Numbered from the stretch's first letter, positions 21,667-32,743 are shown. The stretch: DNA of 64,000 nt from Kosakonia oryziphila (GCF_900094795.1 NZ_FMBC01000003.1:62001-126000), one strand, 5' to 3'. A program made the numbers and translations. The notes: generated from the sequence alone by a model not told the origin.

Positions 21667-22095
21667 ATGGCCAGATCGCGTGGGCGAGGCAGTCGTGGCC
21701 TCAAATCTGAAATCAACATTGTACCGTTGCTGGACGTGTTGCTGGTGCTGCTGCTGATCTTTATGGCAACAGCGCCGATCATCACGCAGAGCGTAGAGGT
21801 CGATCTGCCGGATGCGACGCAATCGCAGACCGTCAGTACTAATGACGATCCTCCGGTCATTATTGAGGTTTCCGGTGTCGGACAATACAGCGTGGTGGTG
21901 GAAAAAGATCGTATGGATCAGCTACCGCCAGAGCAGGTGATTGCCGAGGCGCAGCGTCGCCTGCAATCCAATCCGAAAACCGTGTTCTTAATCGGCGGAG
22001 CGAAAGACGTGCCGTACGATGAAATCATTAAAGCGCTGAACCTGTTACATAGCGCGGGTGTGAAATCGGTTGGCTTGATGACGCAGCCTATCTGA
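21667..22095 (+). CDS. tolR: Tol-Pal system protein TolR
   Basis: A 142-residue ExbD/TolR protein with one N-terminal transmembrane helix. The proton-carrying Asp lies at the helix start in SEINIVPLLDVLLVLLLIF (Asp23). A periplasmic domain for dimerisation follows. It lies three bases after tolQ and forms the stator with it. Confidence 0.96.
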   Translation: MARSRGRGSRGLKSEINIVPLLDVLLVLLLIFMATAPIITQSVEVDLPDATQSQTVSTNDDPPVIIEVSGVGQYSVVVEKDRMDQLPPEQVIAEAQRRLQSNPKTVFLIGGAKDVPYDEIIKALNLLHSAGVKSVGLMTQPI

Positions 22096-22134
22096 TCACT
22101 CGCCTGACAGGCGGACAGTTTTTGGGAACCGAGA

Positions 22135-23415
22135 GTGTCAAAGGCAACCGTACAAAACGACAAGCTGAAGCGAGCGATAATCATCTCGGCATTGCTGCAC
22201 ATAATTCTGGTGGCGCTGCTGATTTGGAGTTCGTTCGACGAGCATATTGATGCGTCTGCAGGCGGCGGCGGTGGCTCGGCGATCGATGCGGTGATGGTCG
22301 ATCCCGGTGCTGTGGTGGACAATTACAATCGCCAACAGCAACAGCAAGCCAGTGCGCAACGCGCCAAAGAGCAGCGCGAAAAACAGGCGCAACAGCAGGC
22401 AGAAGAGCTGCGTGAAAAGCAGGCTGCCGAGCAGGAGCGTTTGAAACAACTGGAGCAGGAGCGTTTGCAGGCGCAGGAAGCCGCGCGCGAACAGGCCGAA
22501 CAGCAGAAGCAAGCGGAAGAGGCGGCGAAAAAAGCACAGCAGCAACAGAAGCAAGCTGAAGAAGCCGCAGCGAAAGCCGCAGCCGATGCAAAAGCTAAAG
22601 CAGCTGCTCAGGCAAAAGAGGCGGCAGAAGCTGCGAAGAAAGCCGCCGCTGATGCGCAGAAAAAAGCGGAAGCTGAAGCCGCAAAAGCTGCTGCAGACGC
22701 ACAGAAAAAAGCCGAAGCTGAAGCCGCGAAAGCCGCCGCCGATGCGAAGAAAAAAGCCGAAGCTGAAGCCGCGAAGAAAGCTCAGGCCGACGCTGAGAAG
22801 AAAGCACAGGCCGAAGCGGCTAAACAAGCCGCCGCAGAAAAAGCGGCAGCTGAAAAAGCCGCTGCGGCTGAGAAGGCTGCTGCTGCGAAAGCCGCTGCCG
22901 CTGAAAAGGCTGCTGCCGCGAAAGCTGCTGCCGCAGAGAAGGCCGCAGCCGATAAGAAAGCGGCAGCCGAAAAAGCGGCCGCTGCCAAGAAAGCTGCTGC
23001 TGAAAAAGCCGCTGCCGCCGCTGGCGTTGACGATCTGTTTGGCGATTTAAGCTCTGGTAAGAATGCGCCGAAAACAGGTGGCGGGGCGAAAGGTAGTAAT
23101 GCAGCCGCAGCTGGTTCTGGTAACACTAAGAATAACGGCGCATCTGGTGCTGACATCAGTAACTATGCAGGGCAGATTAAATCGGCGATTGAAAGCCGCT
23201 TTTATGACGCCTCCTCCTATGCGGGGAAAACCTGTACATTACGCATCAAACTGGCGCCAGATGGTATGCTGTTAGATATTCAGTCGGAAGGTGGCGACCC
23301 GGCGCTTTGTCAGGCTGCTCTTACAGCTGCAAGACAGGCGAAAATACCGAAGCCGCCAAGTCAGGCTGTGTATGAAGTGTTCAAAAATGCGCCGCTGGTC
23401 TTTAAACCACAATGA
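22135..23415 (+). CDS. tolA: Tol-Pal system protein TolA
   Basis: A 426-residue periplasm-spanning protein. It has an N-terminal membrane anchor (about residues 14-34, with the SxxxH motif of the TolQR contact in SALLHIILVALL). A long helical domain rich in Ala, Lys, Glu and Gln runs from about 60 to 300 and is built of imperfect repeats such as EAAKAAADAQKKA. The globular C-terminal domain (about 330-426) contains the two conserved cysteines in CTLRIKLAPDG and DPALCQAAL. It links the TolQR motor to TolB and Pal. The start is GTG at 22135. It is slightly longer than K-12 TolA, because of the repeat domain. Confidence 0.96.
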   Translation: MSKATVQNDKLKRAIIISALLHIILVALLIWSSFDEHIDASAGGGGGSAIDAVMVDPGAVVDNYNRQQQQQASAQRAKEQREKQAQQQAEELREKQAAEQERLKQLEQERLQAQEAAREQAEQQKQAEEAAKKAQQQQKQAEEAAAKAAADAKAKAAAQAKEAAEAAKKAAADAQKKAEAEAAKAAADAQKKAEAEAAKAAADAKKKAEAEAAKKAQADAEKKAQAEAAKQAAAEKAAAEKAAAAEKAAAAKAAAAEKAAAAKAAAAEKAAADKKAAAEKAAAAKKAAAEKAAAAAGVDDLFGDLSSGKNAPKTGGGAKGSNAAAAGSGNTKNNGASGADISNYAGQIKSAIESRFYDASSYAGKTCTLRIKLAPDGMLLDIQSEGGDPALCQAALTAARQAKIPKPPSQAVYEVFKNAPLVFKPQ

Positions 23416-23472
23416 GTTTGTTAAAATTCTGCTAAATTATCGCGGGTTTTCCGCCCGGATAAGGGAGATATG

Positions 23473-25310
<1,838 letters not shown>

Positions 25311-25319
25311 GAGAATTGC

Positions 25320-26123
25320 ATGAGCAGTAACTTCAGACATCATTTGTTGAGTCTGTCGTTACTGGTTGGCATAGCGGCCCCATGGGCCGCTACTGCGCAG
25401 GCGCCAATCAGTAGTGTCGGCTCAGGCTCGGTCGAAGACCGTGTCACTCAACTTGAGCGTATTTCTAATGCTCATAGCCAGCTTTTGACTCAACTCCAGC
25501 AACAACTTTCTGATAATCAGGCCGATATTGATACCCTTCGTGGACAAATCCAGGAAAATCAGTATCAGCTTAATCAGGTGGTTGAACGCCAACAGCAAAT
25601 TTTGCAGCAGATAGGCAATCTGAGCAGTGGCACTGCGGGACAGACGCAGCAAGCTTCCGGCGACCAGAGCGGTGCGGCGGCGCAAGCGCCAGCAGCGGAT
25701 ACGGGCGCAAATAACGGTGCGGCAACGTCTGGTGCGCCAGTTCAAAGTGGCGACGCGAATACGGATTACAATGCAGCGATTGCGCTGGTACAGGATAAAG
25801 CCCGCCAGGATGATGCGATCGCTGCTTTCCAGAATTTTGTCAAAAAGTACCCAGATTCAACCTACATACCGAATGCCACCTACTGGCTTGGTCAGTTGAA
25901 TTACAACAAGGGTAAAAAAGACGACGCTGCTTATTACTTTGCCTCTGTGGTGAAAAATTACCCGAAGTCGCCTAAAGCGCCTGATGCCATGTTCAAGGTT
26001 GGTGTGATTATGCAGGACAAAGGTGACAGTGCTAAAGCGAAAGCGGTTTACCAGCAGGTGGTCAGTAAATATCCTGGTACCGAAGGCGCGAAACAAGCGC
26101 AAAAACGCCTTGGTTCTATGTAA
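25320..26123 (+). CDS. cpoB: Cell division coordinator CpoB
   Basis: A 267-residue periplasmic protein, formerly ybgF. It has a signal peptide ending near ATAQA (residue 28) and an N-terminal trimeric coiled coil (about 36-100, rich in Gln and Leu heptads). An Ala/Gly/Gln-rich linker leads to a C-terminal TPR domain with YPDSTYIPNATYWLGQL and NYPKSPKAPDAMFKVG. It coordinates PBP1B activity with Tol-driven outer membrane constriction. It lies nine bases after pal and ends the operon. Confidence 0.95.
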   Translation: MSSNFRHHLLSLSLLVGIAAPWAATAQAPISSVGSGSVEDRVTQLERISNAHSQLLTQLQQQLSDNQADIDTLRGQIQENQYQLNQVVERQQQILQQIGNLSSGTAGQTQQASGDQSGAAAQAPAADTGANNGAATSGAPVQSGDANTDYNAAIALVQDKARQDDAIAAFQNFVKKYPDSTYIPNATYWLGQLNYNKGKKDDAAYYFASVVKNYPKSPKAPDAMFKVGVIMQDKGDSAKAKAVYQQVVSKYPGTEGAKQAQKRLGSM

Positions 26124-26136
26124 TGCATAGCGCATG

Positions 26137-26165
26137 ACCAGAAATCGTGTTTTTTCTGGTCTTGT
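26137..26165 (+). terminator. Possible tol-pal operon terminator
   Basis: GACCAGAAA pairs with TTTCTGGTC across a short loop, just after cpoB. A long T run after the stem is lacking (only CTTGTC follows), so the call is tentative. Confidence 0.45.
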
Positions 26166-26209
26166 CGCATGAATCATAAGCAGTTAAGTTATTCTCGTTG
26201 AAATTGTTG

Positions 26210-26237
26210 TTGCGCTGAATTCTTAAATCAGTAATAT
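26210..26237 (+). promoter_or_regulatory. Probable promoter of the tRNA operon
   Basis: TTGCGC (26210-26215) and TAATAT (26232-26237) are 16 bases apart and followed by the G+C-rich CCGCCGTTGCC. A G+C-rich discriminator of that kind is typical of stable-RNA promoters under stringent control. Confidence 0.55.
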
Positions 26238-26287
26238 ATGCCGCCGTTGCCACGGGATATCTCTTAAACCAGAAGCAACGTAAAAGT

Positions 26288-26363
26288 GGGTCGTTAGCTC
26301 AGTTGGTAGAGCAGTTGACTTTTAATCAATTGGTCGCAGGTTCGAATCCTGCACGACCCACCA
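26288..26363 (+). tRNA. tRNA-Lys (UUU), first copy
   Basis: A 76-base cloverleaf with acceptor stem GGGTCGT/ACGACCC, D-arm GCTCAGTTGGTAGAGC, anticodon TTT in CTTTTAA, T-arm GTTCGAATC and encoded CCA. It is identical to the two later Lys copies. The position behind cpoB corresponds to the lysT-valT-lysW cluster of K-12, which has seven genes; only four are present here. Confidence 0.97.
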
Positions 26364-26448
26364 ATTTAACATCGGGGTGGAGATGTTAAGCGTGAAGGAT
26401 AACGTTGCGTAGCAACGGCCCGACAGGGCAAGGCAAAGCCGAGTCATT

Positions 26449-26463
26449 CTGCACGACCCACCA
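26449..26463 (+). repeat. Copy of tRNA-Lys 3' end (first)
   Basis: CTGCACGACCCACCA repeats the last 15 bases of the upstream tRNA-Lys about 100 bases after it. No other tRNA parts precede it. Confidence 0.85.
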
Positions 26464-26491
26464 CTTAAAGCAGTATCCAGCACGTAGTATC

Positions 26492-26567
26492 GGGTGATTA
26501 GCTCAGCTGGGAGAGCACCTCCCTTACAAGGAGGGGGTCGGCGGTTCGATCCCGTCATCACCCACCA
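26492..26567 (+). tRNA. tRNA-Val (UAC)
   Basis: A 76-base cloverleaf with acceptor stem GGGTGAT/ATCACCC, D-arm GCTCAGCTGGGAGAGC, anticodon TAC in CTTACAA, T-arm GTTCGATCC and encoded CCA. It matches the enterobacterial valT/valZ type. It is separated from the next Lys gene by only three bases, so both come from one precursor. Confidence 0.97.
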
Positions 26568-26570
26568 CTC

Positions 26571-26646
26571 GGGTCGTTAGCTCAGTTGGTAGAGCAGTTG
26601 ACTTTTAATCAATTGGTCGCAGGTTCGAATCCTGCACGACCCACCA
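26571..26646 (+). tRNA. tRNA-Lys (UUU), second copy
   Basis: Identical in sequence to the first tRNA-Lys, with anticodon TTT and encoded CCA. It directly follows tRNA-Val. Confidence 0.97.
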
Positions 26647-26733
26647 ATTTAACATCAATCTAATGGTGTTAAACGTGGAGGATAACGCTGCGACAGCAGC
26701 GGCGCCAGAGGGCGAGGCAAAAGCCAAATCATT

Positions 26734-26748
26734 CTGCACGATCCACCA
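26734..26748 (+). repeat. Copy of tRNA-Lys 3' end (second)
   Basis: CTGCACGATCCACCA matches the tRNA-Lys 3' end except for one base. It is again about 90-100 bases after a tRNA-Lys and preceded by a diverged copy of the same spacer. Confidence 0.8.
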
Positions 26749-26795
26749 CTCAATGTGGTTTCCAGTTAAATTATCTTCGAAGTCACTACCTTTAT

Positions 26796-26871
26796 GGGTC
26801 GTTAGCTCAGTTGGTAGAGCAGTTGACTTTTAATCAATTGGTCGCAGGTTCGAATCCTGCACGACCCACCA
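26796..26871 (+). tRNA. tRNA-Lys (UUU), third copy
   Basis: Identical to the other two Lys genes, with anticodon TTT and encoded CCA. It is the last tRNA of the cluster and is followed by a damaged terminator-like sequence and a 190-base repeat segment. Confidence 0.97.
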
Positions 26872-26875
26872 ATGT

Positions 26876-27077
26876 AAAAAAGGCGCAGGACGAAATTTTT
26901 TGCTATCTGCAATATACAAGATTCGACAAAATTGTCGGGAACAATTTTGAACAACGCGCCAGCGTTGGCCCGTAGGGCGAGTCTCAGGATGAGACGAGTA
27001 GTGCAGTGAGACAACGGAGCCGCTTGCGGCGACGGCCCGAAGGGCGAGCGAAGCGAGTCATCCTGCACGACCCACCA
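26876..27077 (+). repeat. Repeat segment closing the tRNA cluster, ending in a third tRNA 3'-end copy
   Basis: The stretch starts with AAAAAAGGCGC and TTTTTTGCTATCTGC. It holds the hairpin CAAAATTGTCGGGAACAATTTTG, further short G+C palindromes (GCCGCTTGCGGC, GCCCGAAGGGC), and ends with ATCCTGCACGACCCACCA at 27060-27077, identical to 18 bases of the tRNA-Lys 3' end. A second terminator-like copy with TTTTTTGCTATCTGCC follows at 27079-27118. There is no coding potential. Confidence 0.7.
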
Positions 27078-27163
27078 ATATAAAAATGGCGCTGGCGGCG
27101 CTTTTTTGCTATCTGCCATTCCTTAAAAATTCCTCACGACATTTTTTACGCAATCGGCTATCT

Positions 27164-27181
27164 TGTTTAGTATATAAAACA
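27164..27181. promoter_or_regulatory. NadR operator of nadA
   Basis: TGTTTA-GTATAT-AAAACA matches the NadR box TGTTTA-N6-TAAACA at all but one position. It lies 75 bases before nadA, where NadR represses NAD synthesis genes in enterobacteria. Confidence 0.7.
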
Positions 27182-27254
27182 TCCCTGCCGTATTACCCGC
27201 TCCCATGGCGGCTAACCCGGTTGTTAAGTTCAGCAAGAAAAACGAGTAAGCATG

Positions 27255-28298
27255 ATGAGCGTAATGTGTGACACTGAAGCCGCAATCTATCCTTTTCCGC
27301 CAAAACCTCTGCCGCTGGATCAGCAAGGCAAGCAATTTTACCGCGAGAAAATCAAACGCTTGCTGAAAGAGCGGGATGCGGTGATGGTTGCGCACTACTA
27401 TACCGACCCGGAGATCCAACAACTCGCGGAAGAGACCGGTGGCTGTATAGCTGATTCGCTGGAGATGGCGCGCTTTGGCGCCAGACATCCAGCCTCTACG
27501 CTGTTGGTTGCAGGCGTTCGTTTTATGGGCGAGACCGCCAAAATTCTCAGCCCGGAAAAAACCATTCTGATGCCAACGCTACACGCCGAATGTTCGCTCG
27601 ATCTGGGCTGTCCGATTGAGGAGTTTACCGCTTTCTGCGATGCTCACCCGGACCGCACAGTGGTGGTCTACGCAAATACCTCGGCAGCAGTAAAAGCGCG
27701 TGCCGACTGGGTCGTGACCTCCAGTATTGCCGTGGAGTTGATTGAGCATCTCGATAGCCTCGGCGAGAAAATTATCTGGGCGCCGGACAAACATCTGGGA
27801 AGCTACGTGCAGAAACAGACCGGTGCAGATGTGCTGTGCTGGCAGGGGGCATGTATTGTTCACGATGAGTTTAAAACCCAGGCGTTGATGCGCATGAAAG
27901 CGCTTTACCCGCAAGCCGCTATTCTGGTGCATCCGGAATCGCCGCAATCGGTCGTGCAACTGGCGGATGCCGTGGGGTCTACCAGCCAATTAATTGCCGC
28001 GGCGAAAACGCTACCGCACCAACAGCTTATTGTCGCCACGGACCGGGGTATCTTTTATAAAATGCAGCAAGCTGTACCGGAAAAAGATCTGTTTGAAGCG
28101 CCGACGGCGGGAGAAGGGGCAACTTGCCGTAGTTGTGCGCACTGTCCATGGATGGCGATGAATGGACTGAAAGCGATTGCTGAAGGGCTGGAACATGCCG
28201 GTGCTGAGCATGAGATCCATGTTGATGCGGCACTACGCGAAGGCGCATTAGTATCGCTGAACCGCATGCTGGATTTTGCGGCTACACTACGACCGTAA
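27255..28298 (+). CDS. nadA: Quinolinate synthase
   Basis: A 347-residue [4Fe-4S] enzyme that makes quinolinate from iminoaspartate and dihydroxyacetone phosphate in NAD biosynthesis. The cluster cysteines are in HAECSLDLG (about Cys113), [11 protein letters not shown] (Cys200) and the last Cys of [12 protein letters not shown] (Cys297). Two ATGs lie at 27252 and 27255, and the second gives the K-12 length. It is the first gene of nadA-pnuC. Confidence 0.96.
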   Translation: MSVMCDTEAAIYPFPPKPLPLDQQGKQFYREKIKRLLKERDAVMVAHYYTDPEIQQLAEETGGCIADSLEMARFGARHPASTLLVAGVRFMGETAKILSPEKTILMPTLHAECSLDLGCPIEEFTAFCDAHPDRTVVVYANTSAAVKARADWVVTSSIAVELIEHLDSLGEKIIWAPDKHLGSYVQKQTGADVLCWQGACIVHDEFKTQALMRMKALYPQAAILVHPESPQSVVQLADAVGSTSQLIAAAKTLPHQQLIVATDRGIFYKMQQAVPEKDLFEAPTAGEGATCRSCAHCPWMAMNGLKAIAEGLEHAGAEHEIHVDAALREGALVSLNRMLDFAATLRP

Positions 28299-28335
28299 TA
28301 CTTTTTAACGCGTAACGATACGCTCTGAGGAAATA

Positions 28336-29055
28336 ATGGATTTTTTTAGTACACAGAACATCCTGGTACACATACCGCTGGGTGCAGGTGGGTACGATCT
28401 CTCATGGATTGAAGCCACAGGCACGCTGGCGGGCTTACTTTGTATCTGGCTGGCGAGCCTGGAGAAAATCAGTAATTACGCGTTTGGTCTGATAAACGTC
28501 ACGCTGTTCGCCATTATCTTTTTCCAGATCCAGCTCTATGCCAGCCTGTTACTCCAGCTCTTTTTCTTTGCTGCCAATATTTACGGCTGGTACGCCTGGT
28601 CACGGCAGACATCGCAAAACGAGGCTGAGCTGCAAATTCGCTGGTTGCCATTGCCGAAAGCGCTGGCATGGTTGGCCGTGTGTGTGGTTGCGATTGGCCT
28701 GATGACCGCGTTTATTGATCCTGTTTTTGCATTTCTGACGACAATTGCCGTTTCAGTAATGCAAACGCTGGGGCTGAATGTGGCGATGCCGCAACTGCAA
28801 CCGGATGCTTTCCCGTTCTGGGATTCCTCCATGATGGTGTTGTCGATTGTGGCGATGATCCTGATGACTCGCAAATATGTTGAAAACTGGCTGCTTTGGG
28901 TGATCATCAACGTTATCAGCGTGGTGATTTTCGCTTTACAAGGCGTATGGGCGATGTCGCTTGAATATCTGATCCTGACATTCATTGCGCTTAATGGCAG
29001 CCGGATGTGGATGAACAGCGCGCGTGAGCGGGGTTCTCACGCGTTTTCACATTAA
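28336..29055 (+). CDS. pnuC: Nicotinamide riboside transporter PnuC
   Basis: A 239-residue inner membrane protein with seven predicted transmembrane helices. It has the family motifs [11 protein letters not shown] (helix 3 end) and [18 protein letters not shown] (helices 6-7). It moves nicotinamide riboside by facilitated diffusion. It lies 37 bases after nadA and its last four bases overlap the end of zitB on the other strand. Confidence 0.95.
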   Translation: MDFFSTQNILVHIPLGAGGYDLSWIEATGTLAGLLCIWLASLEKISNYAFGLINVTLFAIIFFQIQLYASLLLQLFFFAANIYGWYAWSRQTSQNEAELQIRWLPLPKALAWLAVCVVAIGLMTAFIDPVFAFLTTIAVSVMQTLGLNVAMPQLQPDAFPFWDSSMMVLSIVAMILMTRKYVENWLLWVIINVISVVIFALQGVWAMSLEYLILTFIALNGSRMWMNSARERGSHAFSH

Positions 29056-29984
29056 TGATGGTACTGATGGTGATGGTCAGGCTGTGATTCTCCCAGCGTG
29101 CAGTCTGGCCCGTTACAGAGCTGATACTCCATCTGCACGGTGGAGTGCTCAATCTGGTAATGATGGGTGAGGAAATGCTGGATCTCACTGAGTAACTTAT
29201 CGTGATTACGCGGCGGAATAACCTGTACATGTAACGTCATTAATGGTTTTTCACCGACCAACCAGACATGAACATGGTGTACATCGCGCACTTCCGGAAT
29301 GGCGCGACGCAAATGACGTTTCAGCGTGCCAATGTCGAATGTCGACGGTGCGCCTTCCAGCAATTCGTTGACGCTTTCCTTCAATAAGTGCCACGCGCTA
29401 CGCAACACCAGCGCGGAAACCAGCACAGATAGTATCGGATCGATCGGTGTCCATCCGGTGAGCATGATCACCAACGCGGCGACGATCGCCCCAACGGAAC
29501 CAAGCAGGTCACCAAGGACATGCAACGCCGCAGCACGCACATTAAGGTTCTTCTCTTCGCTACCGCGATGTAGCAACCAGAACGCCAGTATGTTTGCCAG
29601 CAGACCGGCAATGGCGATCACCATCATGATTAACCCGGCGACTGGCTGCGGGTGGTAAAAGCGCTGCAGTGCTTCCCAGACAATCCACACGGTGATCAAG
29701 ACCAGCGCCAGCGCATTCACAAAGGCGGCCAGTGTTGTCAGCCGTAGCCAGCCAAACGTGCGATGTGCGCTGGGTGGCTGACGAGCAAACCAGACAGCTA
29801 ATAGCGCGAAGAGCAGGGCAGCGGTATCGGTAAGCATATGACCGGCATCAGCCAGCAGCGCCAGCGAGCCGGAGATAATCCCACCGACCACCTCCACCAA
29901 CATAAAAATGGCAGTGACTATAAATGCCAGCAATAAACGCCGGGCGTTGGCATCGGCGGGGGCGTGTGAATGTGAGAGCGCCAT
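29052..29984 (-). CDS. zitB: Zinc efflux cation diffusion facilitator ZitB
   Basis: A 310-residue CDF-family transporter with six transmembrane helices. The metal-binding motifs are in helix 2 ([17 protein letters not shown], HxxxD) and helix 5 ([18 protein letters not shown], HxxxD). The C-terminus is a cytoplasmic ferredoxin-like domain ending in a histidine-rich tail (PDHHHQYHH). It exports Zn2+ in exchange for protons. It is convergent with pnuC. Confidence 0.94.
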   Translation of the reverse strand: MALSHSHAPADANARRLLLAFIVTAIFMLVEVVGGIISGSLALLADAGHMLTDTAALLFALLAVWFARQPPSAHRTFGWLRLTTLAAFVNALALVLITVWIVWEALQRFYHPQPVAGLIMMVIAIAGLLANILAFWLLHRGSEEKNLNVRAAALHVLGDLLGSVGAIVAALVIMLTGWTPIDPILSVLVSALVLRSAWHLLKESVNELLEGAPSTFDIGTLKRHLRRAIPEVRDVHHVHVWLVGEKPLMTLHVQVIPPRNHDKLLSEIQHFLTHHYQIEHSTVQMEYQLCNGPDCTLGESQPDHHHQYHH

Positions 29985-30061
29985 AAATGGCTCCTTCCTT
30001 TTAACCAGGCTGAACGCCTTACATCATTACAGATTTTTAACCGGTGAGAAGAAAAAAATAA

Positions 30062-30079
30062 GGAGAGCCGAAGCTCTCC
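30062..30079 (-). terminator. Terminator of ybgS
   Basis: GGAGAGC/GCTCTCC with loop CGAA. On the minus strand it is followed by TTATTTTTTT, so it serves ybgS. Confidence 0.8.
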
Positions 30080-30103
30080 TCACGTATTACGGCGTCATTA
30101 TTT

Positions 30104-30487
30104 TTACTGGGTAGTGCCATCGGTTTTGGTATCGGCATCATTATGAGTACCGTTACCGGTTTGGACTTTTTTGTTCACGTCCGGGCAACGGCCGTCCTTA
30201 CACATCGTGTTTTTGTGCACTTCATCTTTGCTCATATGCTGCGATGAATGAGTCTGATGTGTCCCGGAAGCGGAATTTGTGCTGCCGTTGTTAATTTTGC
30301 TGTTATCAACCCCTTTCGGCGCAAGATTCTGCTGTGCATCCGGGGCTGTTTGCCCTGCGGCTGCCGAGGAGTTTGCCTGGCCGTTATTGGCCGAAGTATC
30401 AGCCGTGGAACCGGCAGCCCATGCTGCCCCACCTGCAAGGGTCAGCGTCGAGGTCAGTAAAAGCGTCGCTAATTTATTCATTTTCAT
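30104..30487 (-). CDS. ybgS: Secreted small protein YbgS
   Basis: A 127-residue protein with a clear signal peptide ([24 protein letters not shown]). A low-complexity Ser/Asn/Thr/Gly-rich middle leads to the conserved C-terminal block [21 protein letters not shown]. In E. coli ybgS is a homeobox-annotated protein of unknown function in the same position between zitB and aroG. The two cysteines could form a disulphide. Two ATGs six bases apart compete; I chose the one seven bases from AGGAG. Confidence 0.85.
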   Translation of the reverse strand: MKMNKLATLLLTSTLTLAGGAAWAAGSTADTSANNGQANSSAAAGQTAPDAQQNLAPKGVDNSKINNGSTNSASGTHQTHSSQHMSKDEVHKNTMCKDGRCPDVNKKVQTGNGTHNDADTKTDGTTQ

Positions 30488-30710
30488 CATAAAGCTCCTG
30501 TTCTGGTCGTTTTCATCACCGGCAAAGGCGATAAAAGCAGCGCGAACGAGTTATCACGCTCAGTGGTGAAAGATGCCGTTTTAGTGATTAACGGCAGAAT
30601 GTAATATTGCTAAAATTCAATTTAACGGTGTTTGCAGTTAAAAAGTGTAGCCCCAATCTTACAGTCTGCGACTTTTGCATGGCTTTTTGCACCATTCCAG
30701 GAATTATCCG

Positions 30711-30742
30711 CCCGAAGTGTAAAATGACGTTTACACTTCGGG
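30711..30742. promoter_or_regulatory. TyrR operator of aroG
   Basis: TGTAAA-N6-TTTACA at 30718-30735 is a perfect strong TyrR box. The symmetry extends outward to 13-base perfect arms (CCCGAAGTGTAAA and its complement). It is about 65 bases before aroG, as expected for TyrR repression with phenylalanine. Confidence 0.85.
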
Positions 30743-30806
30743 TCTGACAAGATAGATTGGAAAGATTGCATTCATTACAAAAAAGTATGGGCACACTGGA
30801 AAGATC

Positions 30807-31859
30807 ATGAATTATCAGAACGACGATTTACGTATTAAAGAGATCAACGAGTTATTACCTCCTGTAGCGCTCCTTGAAAAATTCCCCGCCACTGAAACTG
30901 CCGCCCGGACGGTATCCAGCGCCCGCAAAGCGATCCACAACATTCTGCGCGGCAATGACGATCGTCTGCTGGTGGTGATTGGTCCGTGCTCCATTAATGA
31001 TCCTGCAGCGGCGAAAGAGTATGCTTCGCGCCTGCTGGCATTGCGTGAAGAGCTTAGCGGTGAGCTGGAAGTGGTGATGCGCGTCTATTTTGAAAAACCG
31101 CGTACCACCGTAGGTTGGAAAGGGCTGATCAACGATCCGTATATGGATAACAGCTTCCAGATCAATGACGGCCTGCGCATTGCCCGTAAGTTGTTGCTGG
31201 AAATCAATGACAGCGGTCTGCCGGCTGCGGGGGAATTCCTCGATATGATCACACCGCAATATCTGGCGGATCTGATGAGCTGGGGGGCGATCGGCGCCCG
31301 AACTACGGAATCACAGGTACACCGCGAGCTGGCTTCTGGTCTCTCCTGTCCGGTTGGATTCAAAAACGGCACCGACGGCACCATCAAAGTGGCGATCGAT
31401 GCCATTAACGCCGCCAGCGCGCCGCACTGCTTCCTGTCCGTCACCAAATGGGGCCACTCAGCCATTGTGAATACCGCCGGTAATGGCGACTGCCACATTA
31501 TTCTGCGCGGCGGCAAAGAACCGAACTACAGTGCAAAACATGTGGCAGAAGTGAAATCAGGTCTGACCAAAGCGGGCCTGGAACCGCAGGTGATGATCGA
31601 TTTCAGTCATGCGAACTCCAGTAAACAATTCAAAAAGCAAATGGACGTTGGCAGCGATGTCTGCCAGCAGATCGCCAATGGTGAAAAAGCGATTATCGGC
31701 GTGATGATTGAAAGCCATCTGGTGGAAGGTAATCAGAGCCTGGAGAGCGGCAAACCGCTGCTCTACGGTAAGAGCATCACCGATGCGTGCATCGGCTGGG
31801 AAGATACGGACGCGATCCTGCGTCAGTTAGCGGCAGCAGTAAAAGCCCGTCGCACCTGA
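30807..31859 (+). CDS. aroG: Phenylalanine-sensitive DAHP synthase
   Basis: A 350-residue class I 3-deoxy-7-phosphoheptulonate synthase that condenses phosphoenolpyruvate and erythrose 4-phosphate at the start of the shikimate pathway. LVVIGPCSINDPAAAKEYA (about 53-71) contains the metal-binding Cys61. KPRTTVGWKGLINDP, GARTTESQVHRE and IDFSHANSSKQ are typical. Residues of the Phe feedback pocket (Asp146, Pro150 and Ser180 regions) appear preserved. It is the Phe-type isozyme by its length, context and TyrR box. Confidence 0.96.
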   Translation: MNYQNDDLRIKEINELLPPVALLEKFPATETAARTVSSARKAIHNILRGNDDRLLVVIGPCSINDPAAAKEYASRLLALREELSGELEVVMRVYFEKPRTTVGWKGLINDPYMDNSFQINDGLRIARKLLLEINDSGLPAAGEFLDMITPQYLADLMSWGAIGARTTESQVHRELASGLSCPVGFKNGTDGTIKVAIDAINAASAPHCFLSVTKWGHSAIVNTAGNGDCHIILRGGKEPNYSAKHVAEVKSGLTKAGLEPQVMIDFSHANSSKQFKKQMDVGSDVCQQIANGEKAIIGVMIESHLVEGNQSLESGKPLLYGKSITDACIGWEDTDAILRQLAAAVKARRT

Positions 31860-31960
31860 TTCGAGACACAGAGGCGTTGGCTTTCCTCACTAACCCGGCC
31901 GCTTGCTTGTATTAGCAGCCGGGGATTAGCTGCACTGCGAATTATTTTGTGTATCTGATC

Positions 31961-31979
31961 GCGTGAGACGCTTTTTTAA
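31961..31979 (+). terminator. Possible aroG terminator
   Basis: A short GCGT/ACGC stem with a three-base loop is followed by TTTTTT. A larger hairpin with CCCGGC/GCCGGG lies at 31895-31920. Either could end aroG. Confidence 0.45.
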
Positions 31980-31990
31980 TGGGAGAAAAC

Positions 31991-32743
31991 TTACTTCGCT
32001 TTACCCTGGTTTGCTACCGCAGCGGCTTTTGCGGCGATCTCTTCCGCATTGCCCAGGTAGTAGTGTTTCAGCGGTTTGAAGTTTTCATCGAACTCATAAA
32101 CCAGCGGCACGCCAGTCGGGATGTTCAGTTCGAGGATCTCCTCTTCGCTCATATTGTCGAGGTATTTCACCAGTGCGCGTAGGGAGTTACCGTGCGCAGC
32201 AATAATCACGCGCTCACCGCTTTTCAGACGCGGCAGAATGGTTTCATTCCAGTAAGGAATAACGCGATCAATGGTCAGCGCCAGGCTTTCGGTCTGCGGT
32301 AGCTCGGCTTCGGTCAGTTTGGCGTAGCGCGGATCGTGGCCCGGGAAACGTTCGTCATCTTTGGTCAGCGCTGGCGGGGTAACGGCAAAGCCACGACGCC
32401 ACTGTTTAACCTGCTCGTCACCGTATTTCTCTGCGGTTTCGGCTTTGTTCAGACCCTGCAATGCGCCGTAGTGACGCTCGTTCAGTTTCCAGCTTTTTTC
32501 TACCGGCAACCATGCTTGATCCAATTCGTCCAGCACGTTCCACAGTGTGTGGATGGCACGTTTCAGCACGGAGGTGTAAGCAAAATCAAAGGAGTAGCCT
32601 TCCTCTTTCAGCAGTTTGCCTGCTGCTTTTGCTTCACCAACGCCTTTCTCTGACAGATCGACATCGTACCAACCGGTGAAGCGGTTTTCGTTGTTCCATT
32701 GGCTTTCGCCATGACGAACCAGAACCAGTTTAGTAACAGCCAT
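31991..32743 (-). CDS. gpmA: 2,3-bisphosphoglycerate-dependent phosphoglycerate mutase
   Basis: A 250-residue dPGM that interconverts 3- and 2-phosphoglycerate in glycolysis. The phosphohistidine is His11 in [19 protein letters not shown], and the second catalytic His is in [13 protein letters not shown] (about His184). The frame is open further upstream, but ATG 32743 behind AGGAG gives the family start [14 protein letters not shown] Fur-like site lies just upstream. Confidence 0.96.
   Translation of the reverse strand: MAVTKLVLVRHGESQWNNENRFTGWYDVDLSEKGVGEAKAAGKLLKEEGYSFDFAYTSVLKRAIHTLWNVLDELDQAWLPVEKSWKLNERHYGALQGLNKAETAEKYGDEQVKQWRRGFAVTPPALTKDDERFPGHDPRYAKLTEAELPQTESLALTIDRVIPYWNETILPRLKSGERVIIAAHGNSLRALVKYLDNMSEEEILELNIPTGVPLVYEFDENFKPLKHYYLGNAEEIAAKAAAVANQGKAK

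Noticed and set aside
22138-22827. Long open frame on the strand opposite tolA, rich in Phe, Leu and Cys
   Set aside because: It is the mirror of the Ala/Lys-rich tolA repeats and lacks any family or ribosome-site support.
26449-27077. tRNA 3'-end copies as extra tRNA genes
   Set aside because: Only the last 15-18 bases are present, with no D-arm or anticodon arm upstream.
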